Shown: positions 8,970-18,472, numbered from the stretch's first letter. The stretch: DNA of 64,000 nucleotides from GCA-2733415 sp965178635 (GCA_965178635.1 CBCXVT010000036.1:124001-188000); one strand, 5' to 3'. Made by a program: numbers and translations. The notes: generated by a model not told the origin, from the sequence alone.

Positions 8970-9911
8970 ATGGCAAATAAAATATGCGATTTATTTCATA
9001 TTGAATATCCAGTTATACAAGCTGGTATGATATGGAATTCTGGTTGGAAATTAGCATCAGCAGTAAGTAATGCTGGTGGATTAGGGTTAATAGGAGCAGG
9101 GTCAATGTATCCTAATGTGTTGCGTGAACATATTCAAAAGTGTAAAAAAGCGACCTCTAAACCTTTTGGAGTTAATGTGCCAATGTTATACCCAAACATA
9201 AAGGAGATAATGGATATCATTGTTGAAGAAGGTGTTAAGATCGTTTTTACATCTGCGGGTAACCCTAAAACATGGACATCATGGCTTAAAGAGCAAGGTA
9301 TTACTGTTGTTCATGTGGTCAGTAATGTCAAATTTGCATTAAAAGCAGAGGCGGCAGGAGTAGATGCAATTGTAGCAGAAGGTTTTGAAGCTGGTGGACA
9401 TAATGGAAGAGAAGAAACAACAACATTAACCTTAATCCCTATGGTTCGTGAAGCCATTCAAATTCCATTAATTGCAGCAGGAGGAATTGCAACTGGACGT
9501 GGAATGCTAGCTACAATGGTTTTAGGAGCAGATGGAGTTCAAGTTGGTAGTAGGTTTGTAGCAAGTGTGGAGTCTTCTGCGCATCAGAAATTTAAAGATG
9601 TTGTTGTAAACGCTCAAGATGGTGATACACAATTAACCTTAAAAGAACTGGCGCCAGTGCGTTTGATAAAAAATAAATTCTTTAATGATGTGCAGGAACT
9701 GTATAAAACAGCTCCAAATGCCGAGCAACTAAAAGACCTCTTAGGTAGAGCACGAGCAAAAAGAGGTATGTTTGAAGGCGATTTGGAAGAAGGTGAATTA
9801 GAAATTGGGCAAATTGCAGGACTGATACATGATATAAAACCAGCTGCGACCATTTTAAAAGAAATTATAGACGAATTTGAAACCGTCAAAAGAGAAGTGA
9901 TTAGTTATTAA
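8970..9911 (+). CDS. Nitronate monooxygenase / FabK-like FMN enzyme
   Basis: From the ATG at 8970 the protein has 313 residues (MANKICDLFHIEYPVIQAGM). It has the TIM-barrel pattern of the 2-nitropropane dioxygenase family: the N-terminal PVIQAGM, the motif EAGGHNG with the likely catalytic His144, and the FMN phosphate motif AAGGIATGRG followed by LGADGVQVGSRF. The family includes nitronate monooxygenases and enoyl-ACP reductase II (FabK), and sequence alone does not separate them here. An in-frame ATG at 8925 lies before the terminator hairpin and adds residues unlike the family, so I reject it. Confidence 0.85.
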   Translation: MANKICDLFHIEYPVIQAGMIWNSGWKLASAVSNAGGLGLIGAGSMYPNVLREHIQKCKKATSKPFGVNVPMLYPNIKEIMDIIVEEGVKIVFTSAGNPKTWTSWLKEQGITVVHVVSNVKFALKAEAAGVDAIVAEGFEAGGHNGREETTTLTLIPMVREAIQIPLIAAGGIATGRGMLATMVLGADGVQVGSRFVASVESSAHQKFKDVVVNAQDGDTQLTLKELAPVRLIKNKFFNDVQELYKTAPNAEQLKDLLGRARAKRGMFEGDLEEGELEIGQIAGLIHDIKPAATILKEIIDEFETVKREVISY

Positions 9912-9913
9912 AT

Positions 9914-9945
9914 AAAAAAGGTGTTGCAATGCAACACCTTTTTTA
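9914..9945. terminator. Bidirectional terminator between convergent genes
   Basis: AAAAAAGGTGTTGCA pairs with TGCAACACCTTTTTT in a perfect stem with almost no loop. It has A- and T-runs on both sides and serves both the + gene ending at 9911 and the - gene ending at 9963. Confidence 0.9.
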
Positions 9946-9962
9946 TTTAATAACATTAAAGC

Positions 9963-10499
9963 CTACCAATCGTCATTTTTGGTAGGGTCATTTTGCTCAG
10001 CGGTAATTTTTTTAGTTAACTCATCAATTAAAATCAACATCTTTCTATGTGTGTCTTTCTTTAAGACAGTCCAACCGCGAATTGAAATTTTTGTAAAAGT
10101 ACAATCTGGTTCGGCATCTTCTAAGTCTCCAGCATCTTCAGGATCTCCAGTATGTTTGAAATTCGTGAAAATATATCGATATTTACCTTCTTTTGCACCC
10201 AATTGGAATTTAAAGTTGGCAGTTCCTGTTGTCTTTTCAGAACTCTTATTAACTGGATATTCTATTTCAGCAGAAGCTTTAAAGGTAATTTTTGAACCTG
10301 GAACATCTTCTTCTACAGTATAATTTTTCTTAGCACCCCATTCTTTTGCAATATCATACAGTTGTTGTGATGTCATACCACTGGCATCTACAGTTTTCAT
10401 AAATGTAATTTTACCAGATTTGGTGTCAACAGGTAAATCTTGGGCTTTACTAGTAACAATAGTTGTTAAAAAAAGTAGTGTGAAGGCTATTTTTCGCAT
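9963..10499 (-). CDS. Secreted DUF4468-domain protein
   Basis: The 178-residue protein has a signal peptide (MRKIAFTLLFLTTIVTSKAQ) and a central region of the DUF4468 kind. That region runs from GKITFMKTVDASGMTSQQLYDIAKEW through alternating beta strands to the end. DUF4468 is common in Bacteroidota, has a predicted TBP-like fold and has no known function. An acidic patch (GDPEDAGDLEDAEPD) lies around residue 120. It is transcribed away from the glycan cluster and ends at a shared terminator. Confidence 0.8.
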   Translation of the reverse strand: MRKIAFTLLFLTTIVTSKAQDLPVDTKSGKITFMKTVDASGMTSQQLYDIAKEWGAKKNYTVEEDVPGSKITFKASAEIEYPVNKSSEKTTGTANFKFQLGAKEGKYRYIFTNFKHTGDPEDAGDLEDAEPDCTFTKISIRGWTVLKKDTHRKMLILIDELTKKITAEQNDPTKNDDW

Positions 10500-10572
10500 G
10501 TGTTTTTAATTTTATTTTTTTGTCAATATACAAACAAAATATAAATGATAATAATCCGTTTGTGTATAGGTA

Positions 10573-11595
10573 ATGTGTTCAGTTAAAAAACACTATTTTT
10601 ACTTCGTTATAAAATTTATTTTTTTGATAGAAATTAGAACATATACTGCAGAAGATAAACTGTGCTGGAATGCGTTTGTTGCGTCAGCAAAGAATGCTAC
10701 ATTTTTGTTTGATCGAGATTTTATGGATTATCATAATGACCGATTTACTGATCATTCTTTGTTATGTTTTAATAACAAAAAACTGGTGGCAGTATTGCCG
10801 GCTAATATTGTTGAAAATAGGCTTTATTCTCATCAAGGTTTAACTTATGGAGGATTGGTTTTTCAAGATGATACAAAGTTATTTGACGCATTCGAAATTT
10901 ATAAATCGATATTAATTTTTCTTCATAAAAAAAATATCGAAACACTTAATATAAAAGTTATTCCTACATTTTATAACCAATTGCCTTCTGATGAATTGGA
11001 GTATTTCATGTTTAAATCTGACGCTAAACTATTAAAACGCGATGTTTTAATGGTTATTGATTATAAACATCAATTAAAATTTAAAAAGAATAGAAGAGAA
11101 GGAATAAATAAGGCAAAAAGACATGGTTTAACGTTAAAAGTGGAATCAAATTTTGATGATTTTTGGAATGAAATTTTGATTCCTAATTTAAATAAAAAGC
11201 ATGCTGTTAGTCCAGTGCATTCTTTAGCTGAGATTAAAAAATTGGCGAGAAAATTCCCAAACAATATTCAACAGGTTAATGTGTATAAGGATGGGGAATT
11301 AGTGGCTGGATCAACAATTTTTCTAACAAAAACAACGATTCATCCCCAATATGTTTCTGGTAATATTGATAAGAATACATATGGAAGTTTAGATTTGTTG
11401 TATGATCATATTATAAATAATTACCGTACAGATAAACAATATTTTGATTTCAATATATCGAGTGAAGAAAATGGTGCAATTATAAATCAAGGGTTGATTT
11501 TTTGGAAAGAAGGTTGTGGTGCACGAAGCTTTGTTGCCAATACTTATGAAGTAAATACAGAAGTCGGGAATTCATTAAAATTAGAGTTGAAATGA
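10573..11595 (+). CDS. FemAB/GNAT-like acyltransferase, first gene of glycan cluster
   Basis: The 340-residue protein belongs to the large GNAT group that resembles FemAB and BioF2-type acetyltransferases. It has FNNKKLVAVLPANIV near the N-terminus, then a FKKNRREGINKAKRHGLTLK segment and YKDGELVAGSTIFL. Such enzymes transfer an acyl or aminoacyl group. Beside an aminosugar transaminase, N-acylation of a 3-amino-3-deoxy sugar is plausible but is inference. A TTG start at 10624 (giving IEIRTYTAEDK at the N-terminus) may be truer than the ATG at 10573, because the first 17 residues are hydrophobic and unlike the family. The stop overlaps the next start by 4 bases (ATGA). Confidence 0.75.
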   Translation: MCSVKKHYFYFVIKFIFLIEIRTYTAEDKLCWNAFVASAKNATFLFDRDFMDYHNDRFTDHSLLCFNNKKLVAVLPANIVENRLYSHQGLTYGGLVFQDDTKLFDAFEIYKSILIFLHKKNIETLNIKVIPTFYNQLPSDELEYFMFKSDAKLLKRDVLMVIDYKHQLKFKKNRREGINKAKRHGLTLKVESNFDDFWNEILIPNLNKKHAVSPVHSLAEIKKLARKFPNNIQQVNVYKDGELVAGSTIFLTKTTIHPQYVSGNIDKNTYGSLDLLYDHIINNYRTDKQYFDFNISSEENGAIINQGLIFWKEGCGARSFVANTYEVNTEVGNSLKLELK

Positions 11596-12692
11596 TACAG
11601 TTTTTAGATGTACAAAAAATAAACGCACGTTTTGAAACTGAATTTAAAATTGCTTTTTCTGAGTTTTTAAATAAAGGTCAATGTATATTAGGTAATAGCC
11701 TATCTGAGTTTGAATCTGAGTTTTCAGCGTATTGTGGTACAAAATTTTGTTCTGGTGTAGCAAGTGGATTGGACGCTATTGAACTCATTTTTAAAGGGTA
11801 TATTGAACTGGGGAGGTTGACAAAGGGAGATGAAGTTTTAGTACCTGCAAACACCTATATCGCATCGATTTTAGGAATTGTCAAAGCAGGGTTAAAACCT
11901 GTATTGGTAGATGTTTCTACAGGCAATTTTAATATAACAGCTGCTGATATAAAACAACATATCACGCCTCAAACAAAAGCCATTCTTGTGGTTCATCTAT
12001 ATGGAGAACTTGTGCAAATGGATGCGATAAATGCTTTAGCGAAATCAAAAAACATTTTAGTTGTAGAAGATGCTGCACAGGCTCATGGCGCAGTAGCTGA
12101 CAATCAAAAAAAAGCAGGTGACTTATCTGACGCATCGGCATTTAGTTTTTATCCGAGTAAAAATCTTGGCGCTTTAGGAGATGGTGGTGCCATAACTACA
12201 AATGATAAAGCGTTGTATGCTGTTGTAAGTAAATTAAGGAATTACGGGACCTCAACAAAATATAAGAACGAGATTAAAGGTGTCAATTCTCGTTTAGATG
12301 AATTACAAGCGGCGTTTTTATCTATAAAATTAAAAGTGTTAGACGCTGATAATGAAAAGAGAAGGGGCTTAGCGAAATATTATTTATCGCATATAAAGAA
12401 CGATAAAATTATTTTACCACACTATAATAACTCTAAGAATCATGTGTTTCATGTGTTTGTAATTAGAACAACTCAAAGAAACGAATTACAAGAATATTTA
12501 TTAAAACACGATATTCAAACGGTTATACATTACCCAATACCTCCACATAAACAAAAAGCCTTAACTGAGTTTTCAAAATTAAATTTCCCGAATACGGAGC
12601 AATTGCATGATGAGGTTTTGAGTTTGCCAATAAGCCCAACTCAAACAATAAAAGAAACAGAGTTTATTATTTCAATATTAAATCAATTTTAG
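11592..12692 (+). CDS. DegT/DnrJ/EryC1/StrS aminotransferase, FdtB-like
   Basis: The 366-residue PLP-dependent sugar aminotransferase has the SGLDAIELIF cofactor loop, VEDAAQAHGA, and the Schiff-base lysine Lys190 in FSFYPSKNLGALGDGG. With an FdtA-like ketoisomerase in the same cluster it probably converts dTDP-3-keto-6-deoxyhexose to the 3-amino sugar, on the way to Fucp3NAc or Quip3NAc. That pathway is known from other bacteria. The exact sugar cannot be read from sequence. It overlaps the upstream gene by 4 bases and abuts the flippase gene, so the three are co-translated. Confidence 0.88.
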   Translation: MIQFLDVQKINARFETEFKIAFSEFLNKGQCILGNSLSEFESEFSAYCGTKFCSGVASGLDAIELIFKGYIELGRLTKGDEVLVPANTYIASILGIVKAGLKPVLVDVSTGNFNITAADIKQHITPQTKAILVVHLYGELVQMDAINALAKSKNILVVEDAAQAHGAVADNQKKAGDLSDASAFSFYPSKNLGALGDGGAITTNDKALYAVVSKLRNYGTSTKYKNEIKGVNSRLDELQAAFLSIKLKVLDADNEKRRGLAKYYLSHIKNDKIILPHYNNSKNHVFHVFVIRTTQRNELQEYLLKHDIQTVIHYPIPPHKQKALTEFSKLNFPNTEQLHDEVLSLPISPTQTIKETEFIISILNQF

Positions 12693-13991
12693 TTGAAGAT
12701 ACCAGCGTTTATAAAGGATAATTTATTGTTGAAAATCACGTCGTTAAACACTGGAGGAATAGCAATTAAAACATTATTAGGATTAGTGTCTCAGCGAATT
12801 GTTGCAGAAAAACTAGGGCCTGCAGGTGTTGCTTTTATCGGTGATTTAAGGAATATGATTCCGATGATACAGTCTTTTTCTACGTTAGGAATGTTTAATG
12901 GTATAGTGAAATATGTAGCTGAACATAAGGAGAGTAAAGACGAATTGCTAAAGTTGTTTTCTACTACATTTGTATTGCTTTTATCATTAAGTATCATTTC
13001 ATTTTGTGTGTTGTTTTTCGGTGCAACTTATTGGAATGACTTACTGTTTTCAAAAGCGAATGATTTCACTTTTATATTTAAAGTATTAGCATTTGCTGTA
13101 CCGTTTATTGCCATGAATAGAATTGTAAATGGTGTTATTAATGGGCTTTCGGCATATAAAAAATTTGTAAAAATAGAGTTGATTAGTTACACTTTAGGCG
13201 TAATTTTATTACTTACATTACTTTATTTTAAACAGTTGAATGGTGCACTATTTGCTATTGCAGTATTACCAATTGTACAGTTTGTAATCCTTTTTTATGT
13301 TTTCTCAAAAACCTTAGCAGAATACTTAGATTACAAAAACTTATCGTTAAATCTGTCATATGGAAATAAACTTTTAGGGTTTACCATTATGTCATTTGTA
13401 GCTACTTTATTGGGTAATTATGTAGAGATTGATTTACGTGGACATTTGAAGCATAAAATAAGCGAAGTTGATGCCGGGTATTGGACCTCAATGACCAATT
13501 TATCACGTCAATATTTAATGTTTTCTTCTGCTATTCTTACTTTATATGTGATTCCTAAATTTTCTAAAATTAAGACTAGTGTTGATTTTAGAAATGAAGT
13601 TTTTAATATTTATAAAACTCTACTACCGCTTTTTGCAATTGGTATGCTACTAATTTTTGTTTTAAAAGATTGGGTAATTAATATCACTCATGGTGATGGG
13701 TTTTTAGGAATGAAGCCATTGTTTAAATGGCAATTATTGGGAGATTTTGTTAAAATAGCATCAATAATAATTGCGCATCAATTTTTGGCAAAAAAAATGG
13801 TGAAACAATTTATTATAACAGAAATGATATCATTAGTGTTGTTTTATGTATTTTCAGTGTTCTTTATAAAAACACTGGGTGCAGAAGGTATAGTTTTAGC
13901 ACATTTTATAAGGTATGTTTTATACTTTATAATTGTAGTGCTGTTATTAAGAAAACACTTGTTTGGGGACATTAGTATTAATAATTCATAA
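12693..13991 (+). CDS. Wzx-like O-antigen/lipid-linked oligosaccharide flippase
   Basis: The 432-residue polytopic membrane protein has the opening LKITSLNTGGIAIKTLLGL and KLGPAGVAFIGDLRN typical of WzxE-type O-antigen translocases, then many hydrophobic helices. It would flip undecaprenyl-linked glycan across the inner membrane. The start is a TTG directly after the TAG of the aminotransferase gene (no spacer). The next ATG is about 50 residues inside and would remove the first helix, so translational coupling from TTG is the best reading. No Wzy polymerase is obvious nearby unless one of the other membrane proteins fills that role. Confidence 0.85.
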   Translation: MKIPAFIKDNLLLKITSLNTGGIAIKTLLGLVSQRIVAEKLGPAGVAFIGDLRNMIPMIQSFSTLGMFNGIVKYVAEHKESKDELLKLFSTTFVLLLSLSIISFCVLFFGATYWNDLLFSKANDFTFIFKVLAFAVPFIAMNRIVNGVINGLSAYKKFVKIELISYTLGVILLLTLLYFKQLNGALFAIAVLPIVQFVILFYVFSKTLAEYLDYKNLSLNLSYGNKLLGFTIMSFVATLLGNYVEIDLRGHLKHKISEVDAGYWTSMTNLSRQYLMFSSAILTLYVIPKFSKIKTSVDFRNEVFNIYKTLLPLFAIGMLLIFVLKDWVINITHGDGFLGMKPLFKWQLLGDFVKIASIIIAHQFLAKKMVKQFIITEMISLVLFYVFSVFFIKTLGAEGIVLAHFIRYVLYFIIVVLLLRKHLFGDISINNS

Positions 13992-14003
13992 TATAGAAAT
14001 TAA

Positions 14004-14975
14004 ATGAAGTTAATAACGTATGAAGATTTTATAGATGTTTATTTAAAATTTAAGCAAAGAGGGGTGTTTTTTATTTTATCTAAATTTAATTTAATTTCAA
14101 ATAAACGTACTGAAAGTGCATTTAGTAAAACGTTTGAAAACACTTCAAATTGGTGGGATATTCCATATGTTACAAAGAGGTGGAATGTTTTAATTAGCGG
14201 AGATGAAAATATTAATAAAACAGAGTATTTGTATAAGAATTTATTAAATGAGAAAAGTAATTTAAAATTACTATCTCTAGGGTCAGGAACTTGTGAATAC
14301 GAAATGGCACTTTCTTCACATTCTTGTTTTAGTAAAATAACCTGTGTTGACTTAGCAGAAAACAGAATAGAAGCTGCAAAGAAAAAAGCTAAATTCAAAG
14401 ATATTTGTAACATGGAGTTTGTCTGTGGGTCAATTTATGATCTAGAATTTAAAAATAACAACTTTGACATTGTGTTATTTAATTCTTCACTTCACCACTT
14501 TAAACCTGTTGAAGAGTTGATAAAAGAGAAAGTTGTAAGCTATTTAAAGTCGGACGGATATCTAGTAATAAACGAATATGTAGGTCCTAATAGAATGCAA
14601 TATTCTAAAAAACAAATTAAATTCATAAATGAAGGTCTTAATTTGATTGATAAAAAATATAGAGTTTTATTAGGCACAAATTTGTTAAAGAGAAAATACT
14701 ATGGTTCAGGAATTATTAGAATGATAATTGCAGATCCATCTGAATGTATTGAATCTATTAAAATAATACCAGCTATACATGAAGCATTTGAGGTGATTTT
14801 AGAAAAATCTTATGGCGGTAATATATTAGCACCGGTATTAAAGGATATATCATATAATTTTTTAGAATTAGATGAAGATAAAATCAATAATTTGGATAGG
14901 TTATTTAAGTTTGAAGATGAATATTTAAAGTCAAATAAGAGTGATTTTGTTTTTGGAATATATAAAAAGAAATAA
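14004..14975 (+). CDS. Class I SAM-dependent methyltransferase
   Basis: The 323-residue protein has the SAM-binding glycine motif LLSLGSGTCEYE (GSGTC at 93-97), an acidic residue at Asp116 (KITCVDLAENR) and motif IV-like FDIVLFNSSLHHF. A C-terminal extension of about 130 residues is not typical of the minimal fold. Its place 12 bases after the flippase gene suggests methylation of a sugar or lipid carrier in the glycan pathway, which is inference. The gene is AT-rich even for this window. Confidence 0.82.
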   Translation: MKLITYEDFIDVYLKFKQRGVFFILSKFNLISNKRTESAFSKTFENTSNWWDIPYVTKRWNVLISGDENINKTEYLYKNLLNEKSNLKLLSLGSGTCEYEMALSSHSCFSKITCVDLAENRIEAAKKKAKFKDICNMEFVCGSIYDLEFKNNNFDIVLFNSSLHHFKPVEELIKEKVVSYLKSDGYLVINEYVGPNRMQYSKKQIKFINEGLNLIDKKYRVLLGTNLLKRKYYGSGIIRMIIADPSECIESIKIIPAIHEAFEVILEKSYGGNILAPVLKDISYNFLELDEDKINNLDRLFKFEDEYLKSNKSDFVFGIYKKK

Positions 14976-15023
14976 TAATTTTATTCTGTGAATATGAAAT
15001 GTAAAATTCATAATAGATGATGA

Positions 15024-15125
15024 ATTATTTCAGATAGAGGTTTAAGAAAATATTCTGTTCTTGATAATATAAAATATAAGCATATGTATTCTGAAAAGTG
15101 GTTTCAAGAATATCAAGTTAGATAG
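15024..15125 (+). pseudogene. Possible gene remnant in glycan cluster
   Basis: A short open frame of about 33 codons without a start ends with LDNIKYKHMYSEKWFQEYQVR and TAG at 15123-15125. Its composition looks like real protein rather than random frame, and no complete gene lies between 14976 and 15153. It may be the 3' end of a lost glycan gene. It is too short to identify. Confidence 0.3.
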
Positions 15126-15153
15126 TTGTATTAGAGCTATGTTTTTCCGAAAA

Positions 15154-16296
15154 TTAATTAACAGTCCACTTATTTAAATACTTTTCTGCTGATAGCACAT
15201 AGTGATGTTCATTTTCTATAAAAGCTCTAGCGTTTTTCGAAATTTCAATGATTTTATTTGGATTTAAAATTAACCATTCTAATTTATCTGCAATTGCTTT
15301 TGCGTTTGGAAGCGCATTAATAGCTACAGTATTTTCATTTAAACCATACCAATCTGACCATTCTTTTTCAGCACCAGTAAACACCACTTTACCTTTAGCC
15401 ATAGCTTCTAAGGCATTAAAACCTTGATCATATGCGTAAACTTGATCTAATAAAATATGAGCCCTATTATAGGAGTTAATATACTCTTTGTACGGTAGGT
15501 TTTTAACAGTTATGATTTCAATTTTATCTTGATGTTTTGACGTAATGATATCTAAAGCTTTTTCAAAAATATCATTCCCTTTCTTGTAATAATTATGCGA
15601 ATTAATACCGTGAAATATGATGATTTTATTTTTTATTAAAGGTGCTTGGTAAGTAAATTCCTCTAGTTTTATTGGGTTAGGAACCATTCCTAAATATTTA
15701 GGGTGATTCTGTAAAGGAAAATGATAATCTAAATCTGATGCAATAACACCTTTTATATATTTGAAAATATACTGATGTAATTTTTTAAATTCAGGCTTTA
15801 AATATTTGTATGAATATGAAAAATGTCCTTTTGAAACTTTATTGTCAATATATGGCGAAAGTATTGAGTAGCGCGGAATTTGTTTGTCCGCATAAGAAAT
15901 ACTTATATGATCATCACCACAGGATGATAAGTACACTTTTTTATTATTATTTAATATTAAATTAAAGATTTTAGTTTCAATAGAAGCGGTACATTGAAAT
16001 GGTGTTTCATTAATAATTTGTACAGCATCATATCCCGATAATTGTGATTTTAGTGTTTTAATTTGCAGCCATATAGAAATGGAATATAAATCTGTTCGGA
16101 AGATTTTTTTAATTACTTTTCCTAATAGATTTAATAGCTTATTGTTGCTAAAGTAGTTTCTGATTTTTATATCTACATCTACTTTTTTAAACCCATCATT
16201 TAACCCTACAACAATAGCTTCATGCCCTAATTTAATTAAACCGTCTTTTAAAAACCGATGTAAGCTATTGTATTCTCCAATTAATAGAATTTTCAT
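15154..16296 (-). CDS. Glycosyltransferase, GT-B/GT4-like
   Basis: The 380-residue protein begins MKILLIGEYNSLHRFLKDGL and shows the Rossmann-like halves of a GT-B enzyme. The C-terminal half has IIIFHGINSHNYYKKGNDIF, a region of the donor-binding type (AHILLDQVYAYDQGFNALEAMAKGK... with the E-x7-E-like EAMAKGKVVF) and a closing ENEHHYVLSAEKYL. It probably transfers a sugar from a nucleotide donor in cytosol. Donor and acceptor are unknown. It reads against the upstream genes and is divergent from the next gene with only 27 bases between them. Confidence 0.75.
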   Translation of the reverse strand: MKILLIGEYNSLHRFLKDGLIKLGHEAIVVGLNDGFKKVDVDIKIRNYFSNNKLLNLLGKVIKKIFRTDLYSISIWLQIKTLKSQLSGYDAVQIINETPFQCTASIETKIFNLILNNNKKVYLSSCGDDHISISYADKQIPRYSILSPYIDNKVSKGHFSYSYKYLKPEFKKLHQYIFKYIKGVIASDLDYHFPLQNHPKYLGMVPNPIKLEEFTYQAPLIKNKIIIFHGINSHNYYKKGNDIFEKALDIITSKHQDKIEIITVKNLPYKEYINSYNRAHILLDQVYAYDQGFNALEAMAKGKVVFTGAEKEWSDWYGLNENTVAINALPNAKAIADKLEWLILNPNKIIEISKNARAFIENEHHYVLSAEKYLNKWTVN

Positions 16297-16323
16297 TTAC
16301 AGAAAAAGGTTACTTTTGTTATA

Positions 16324-17148
16324 ATGATATCAAAAATAAACTTTCAAATTTTAATTGCGACAATGGATAGAGAAAATTTAGATTTTCTTTATAAAATGTT
16401 TCCTAAGCATAAGATTGAGAGTTTAGATATTATTATAGTCAATCAAACCAAGCTTGAAAAACTACAACTTAATTCAAATGTTGAATCTGTGAAAGTGATT
16501 AACTCTTATGATAGAGGTTTGTCGAAAAGCAGGAACTTGGCACTAGAGCATGCAACATCAAATTGGTGCTTAATTGCAGATGATGATTTGGTGTATTATA
16601 GTGGGTTTGAAAAAATAATTGCTGATGGAATAGAGGAGTATAATTCTTCTGGGGTAATTGTTTTTAAATCTATGGCTGATGAAAAAACACCTAGACGACT
16701 TTTTCCTAAAAGCTCAAAACTACAGCTTAATGCATTTGAAAAATTTGATGTAGCTTCTTTTGAGATGTTACTTAATAGGTCAAAAAAACCAATAGTTTTT
16801 TTTAATGAAAAATTTGGTTTGGGGTCAGATGAGTTTTTGTTTGGAGAGGAAGCTGTACTCATGTGTGATTACATGAAAAATCATAGAAATATTTCTTATT
16901 ATAATAAACCGATTGTATTTCACCCTAATGAAAGCACTGGGACATTATATAACCATCCCTTACGCTATTATACAAAAGGAGGTGTGTTAAAATATATGTA
17001 TCCCAAAACATTTAAGACATGGATTTATATTCAATTGTTTTTTGACTTAAAGCAGTGTAAAATAAAATTTTATAATATTTATAAGAATTATAAAGAAGCG
17101 CTTAGAGGTGCTAATACATTAAAGAGAAAAACTAATGCAACAAACTAA
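16324..17148 (+). CDS. Family 2-like glycosyltransferase
   Basis: The 274-residue protein has a GT-A fold pattern: QILIATMDRENLDFLYKMF at the N-terminus, YDRGLSKSRNLALEHA, and the acidic metal site IADDDLVY. The C-terminal part has EFLFGEEAVLMCDYMK, typical of an acceptor loop, and a final basic stretch. It overlaps the FdtA-like gene by 14 bases, so the two are coupled. The sugar transferred is not known. Confidence 0.78.
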   Translation: MISKINFQILIATMDRENLDFLYKMFPKHKIESLDIIIVNQTKLEKLQLNSNVESVKVINSYDRGLSKSRNLALEHATSNWCLIADDDLVYYSGFEKIIADGIEEYNSSGVIVFKSMADEKTPRRLFPKSSKLQLNAFEKFDVASFEMLLNRSKKPIVFFNEKFGLGSDEFLFGEEAVLMCDYMKNHRNISYYNKPIVFHPNESTGTLYNHPLRYYTKGGVLKYMYPKTFKTWIYIQLFFDLKQCKIKFYNIYKNYKEALRGANTLKRKTNATN

Positions 17149-17554
17149 AGTTACCGATAATAAAACACTTGACATTCCTAAGATAGCTGATCCAAGAGGT
17201 AATTTGTCGGTTATAGAAAATGATGTGATTCCGTTTGAAATGAAACGTATTTATTATTTATATGATGTGCCAAGTGACTCATTTAGAGGAGGACATGCTC
17301 ATAAAAAACTATACCAGTTTCTAATTGCTATCAGTGGTAGTTTTGATGTGAAGTTAAATGATGGTAGTAATGAAACTACTATTACATTAAATAAACCCAA
17401 TAAAGGATTACTTATAGTGCCTGGTACTTGGCGTGAATTGAATAATTTTTCTTCTGGTGCAGTTTGTTTAGTTGTGGCTTCTGAAGTTTTTATAGAAGAT
17501 GATTATATAAGGGATTATGACTTATTTAAAAACTATAAAACAAAACCGTTTTAA
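17135..17554 (+). CDS. fdtA: FdtA/WxcM-like sugar 3,4-ketoisomerase (cupin)
   Basis: The 139-residue single cupin has IADPRGNLSVIEN and the active-site motif FRGGHAHKKLYQ with His54 and His56. This matches dTDP-4-keto-6-deoxyglucose 3,4-ketoisomerases of the FdtA/QdtA family. The product would be the dTDP-3-keto sugar used by the FdtB-like aminotransferase at 11592. FdtA gives the galacto and QdtA the gluco isomer, and I cannot distinguish them. Its 3' end overlaps the convergent glycosyltransferase gene by 33 bases. It is not adjacent to the aminotransferase, so the pathway genes are split. Confidence 0.85.
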   Translation: MQQTKVTDNKTLDIPKIADPRGNLSVIENDVIPFEMKRIYYLYDVPSDSFRGGHAHKKLYQFLIAISGSFDVKLNDGSNETTITLNKPNKGLLIVPGTWRELNNFSSGAVCLVVASEVFIEDDYIRDYDLFKNYKTKPF

Positions 17555-18472
17555 TCTTTTTACCAATTGTTTACAATGCCAAAGGCTAATAAGTGCAAAT
17601 TGGGGTAGACTCAGCAATATTCTGTTTTTTAGGGTTATAGAGTTGTAGTTTATACCGTCTTTATAAAATTCAAATAGACTTGTATTCCCAAATATTTTTT
17701 GGCGCAATGCATATTCTACGCGATACATATCATTGAATTTTTTTAATGAAGGGTTATTTTTCTCTTCTTCTAAGAAATTGTCAAAAGTCATATGTTTTCT
17801 TTTAGAAGGATTAATCTTTGAAATTCTATTTATAGCGTCTACTTTATAAATTGCAGTTGTCAATTTTGAAAATGCGACAGGTTTTTTTAAAGCTAATCTA
17901 GTCCAGTATTCGGTATCTTCTCCAGCTCCTAGCGTAATGTTTTCATTAAAAAAACCAACGGTTTTGATACTGTCTGATGGTATGGCTACTGCAGATGTCC
18001 ATGCAATACGATATTTCATACTCGCCTTAAAAAAATCTGATACAATACCTTGCCAATTATCAATTTTAGGCAGTGTGGGGAATTTAGGATTAATTATATA
18101 ACCACATCCATAGTCGAAATAATAGTTGGTGCAATACATACCACAATTTGGAAACTCTGTAATTAATTCGTTTAGATTTTGTAGATGATTTTTTTTCCAG
18201 ATATCATCAGCGTCTAAAAAAGAAAAATACTCTCCTTTTGCTTGTTGCATTGCAAAATTACGAGTTTGTGAAACCCCCTTGTTATCTCTGTTGTAAATTG
18301 TTAATCTTTTATCAGTTATTTTCTTTACTTCTAATAAACTATCATCTGTAGATCCGTCATTTACAACAATGATTTCAAAGTCAGTAAATGATTGATTTAA
18401 AACACTAATAATTGTATCTACTATATGTGCGTCTTTATTATAAAGAGGTATGATTACAGAAAATTTAGGCAT
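17522..18472 (-). CDS. GT2 family glycosyltransferase
   Basis: The 316-residue protein is a classic GT-A family 2 enzyme: FSVIIPLYNKDAHIVDTI, IIVVNDGSTDDS, GVSQTRNFAMQQAKGEYFSF, then LDADDIW as the metal-binding motif. TLGAGEDTEYWTRLAL is the acceptor-side acidic loop. It probably adds one sugar to the surface glycan. Its start overlaps the stop of the upstream minus-strand gene (18465) by 8 bases, and its 3' end overlaps the fdtA-like gene on the other strand. Confidence 0.88.
   Translation of the reverse strand: MPKFSVIIPLYNKDAHIVDTIISVLNQSFTDFEIIVVNDGSTDDSLLEVKKITDKRLTIYNRDNKGVSQTRNFAMQQAKGEYFSFLDADDIWKKNHLQNLNELITEFPNCGMYCTNYYFDYGCGYIINPKFPTLPKIDNWQGIVSDFFKASMKYRIAWTSAVAIPSDSIKTVGFFNENITLGAGEDTEYWTRLALKKPVAFSKLTTAIYKVDAINRISKINPSKRKHMTFDNFLEEEKNNPSLKKFNDMYRVEYALRQKIFGNTSLFEFYKDGINYNSITLKNRILLSLPQFALISLWHCKQLVKRLKRFCFIVFK

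Noticed and set aside
14039..14413. Minus-strand frame of 124 codons
   Set aside because: It is antisense to the methyltransferase gene with its GSGTC motif.
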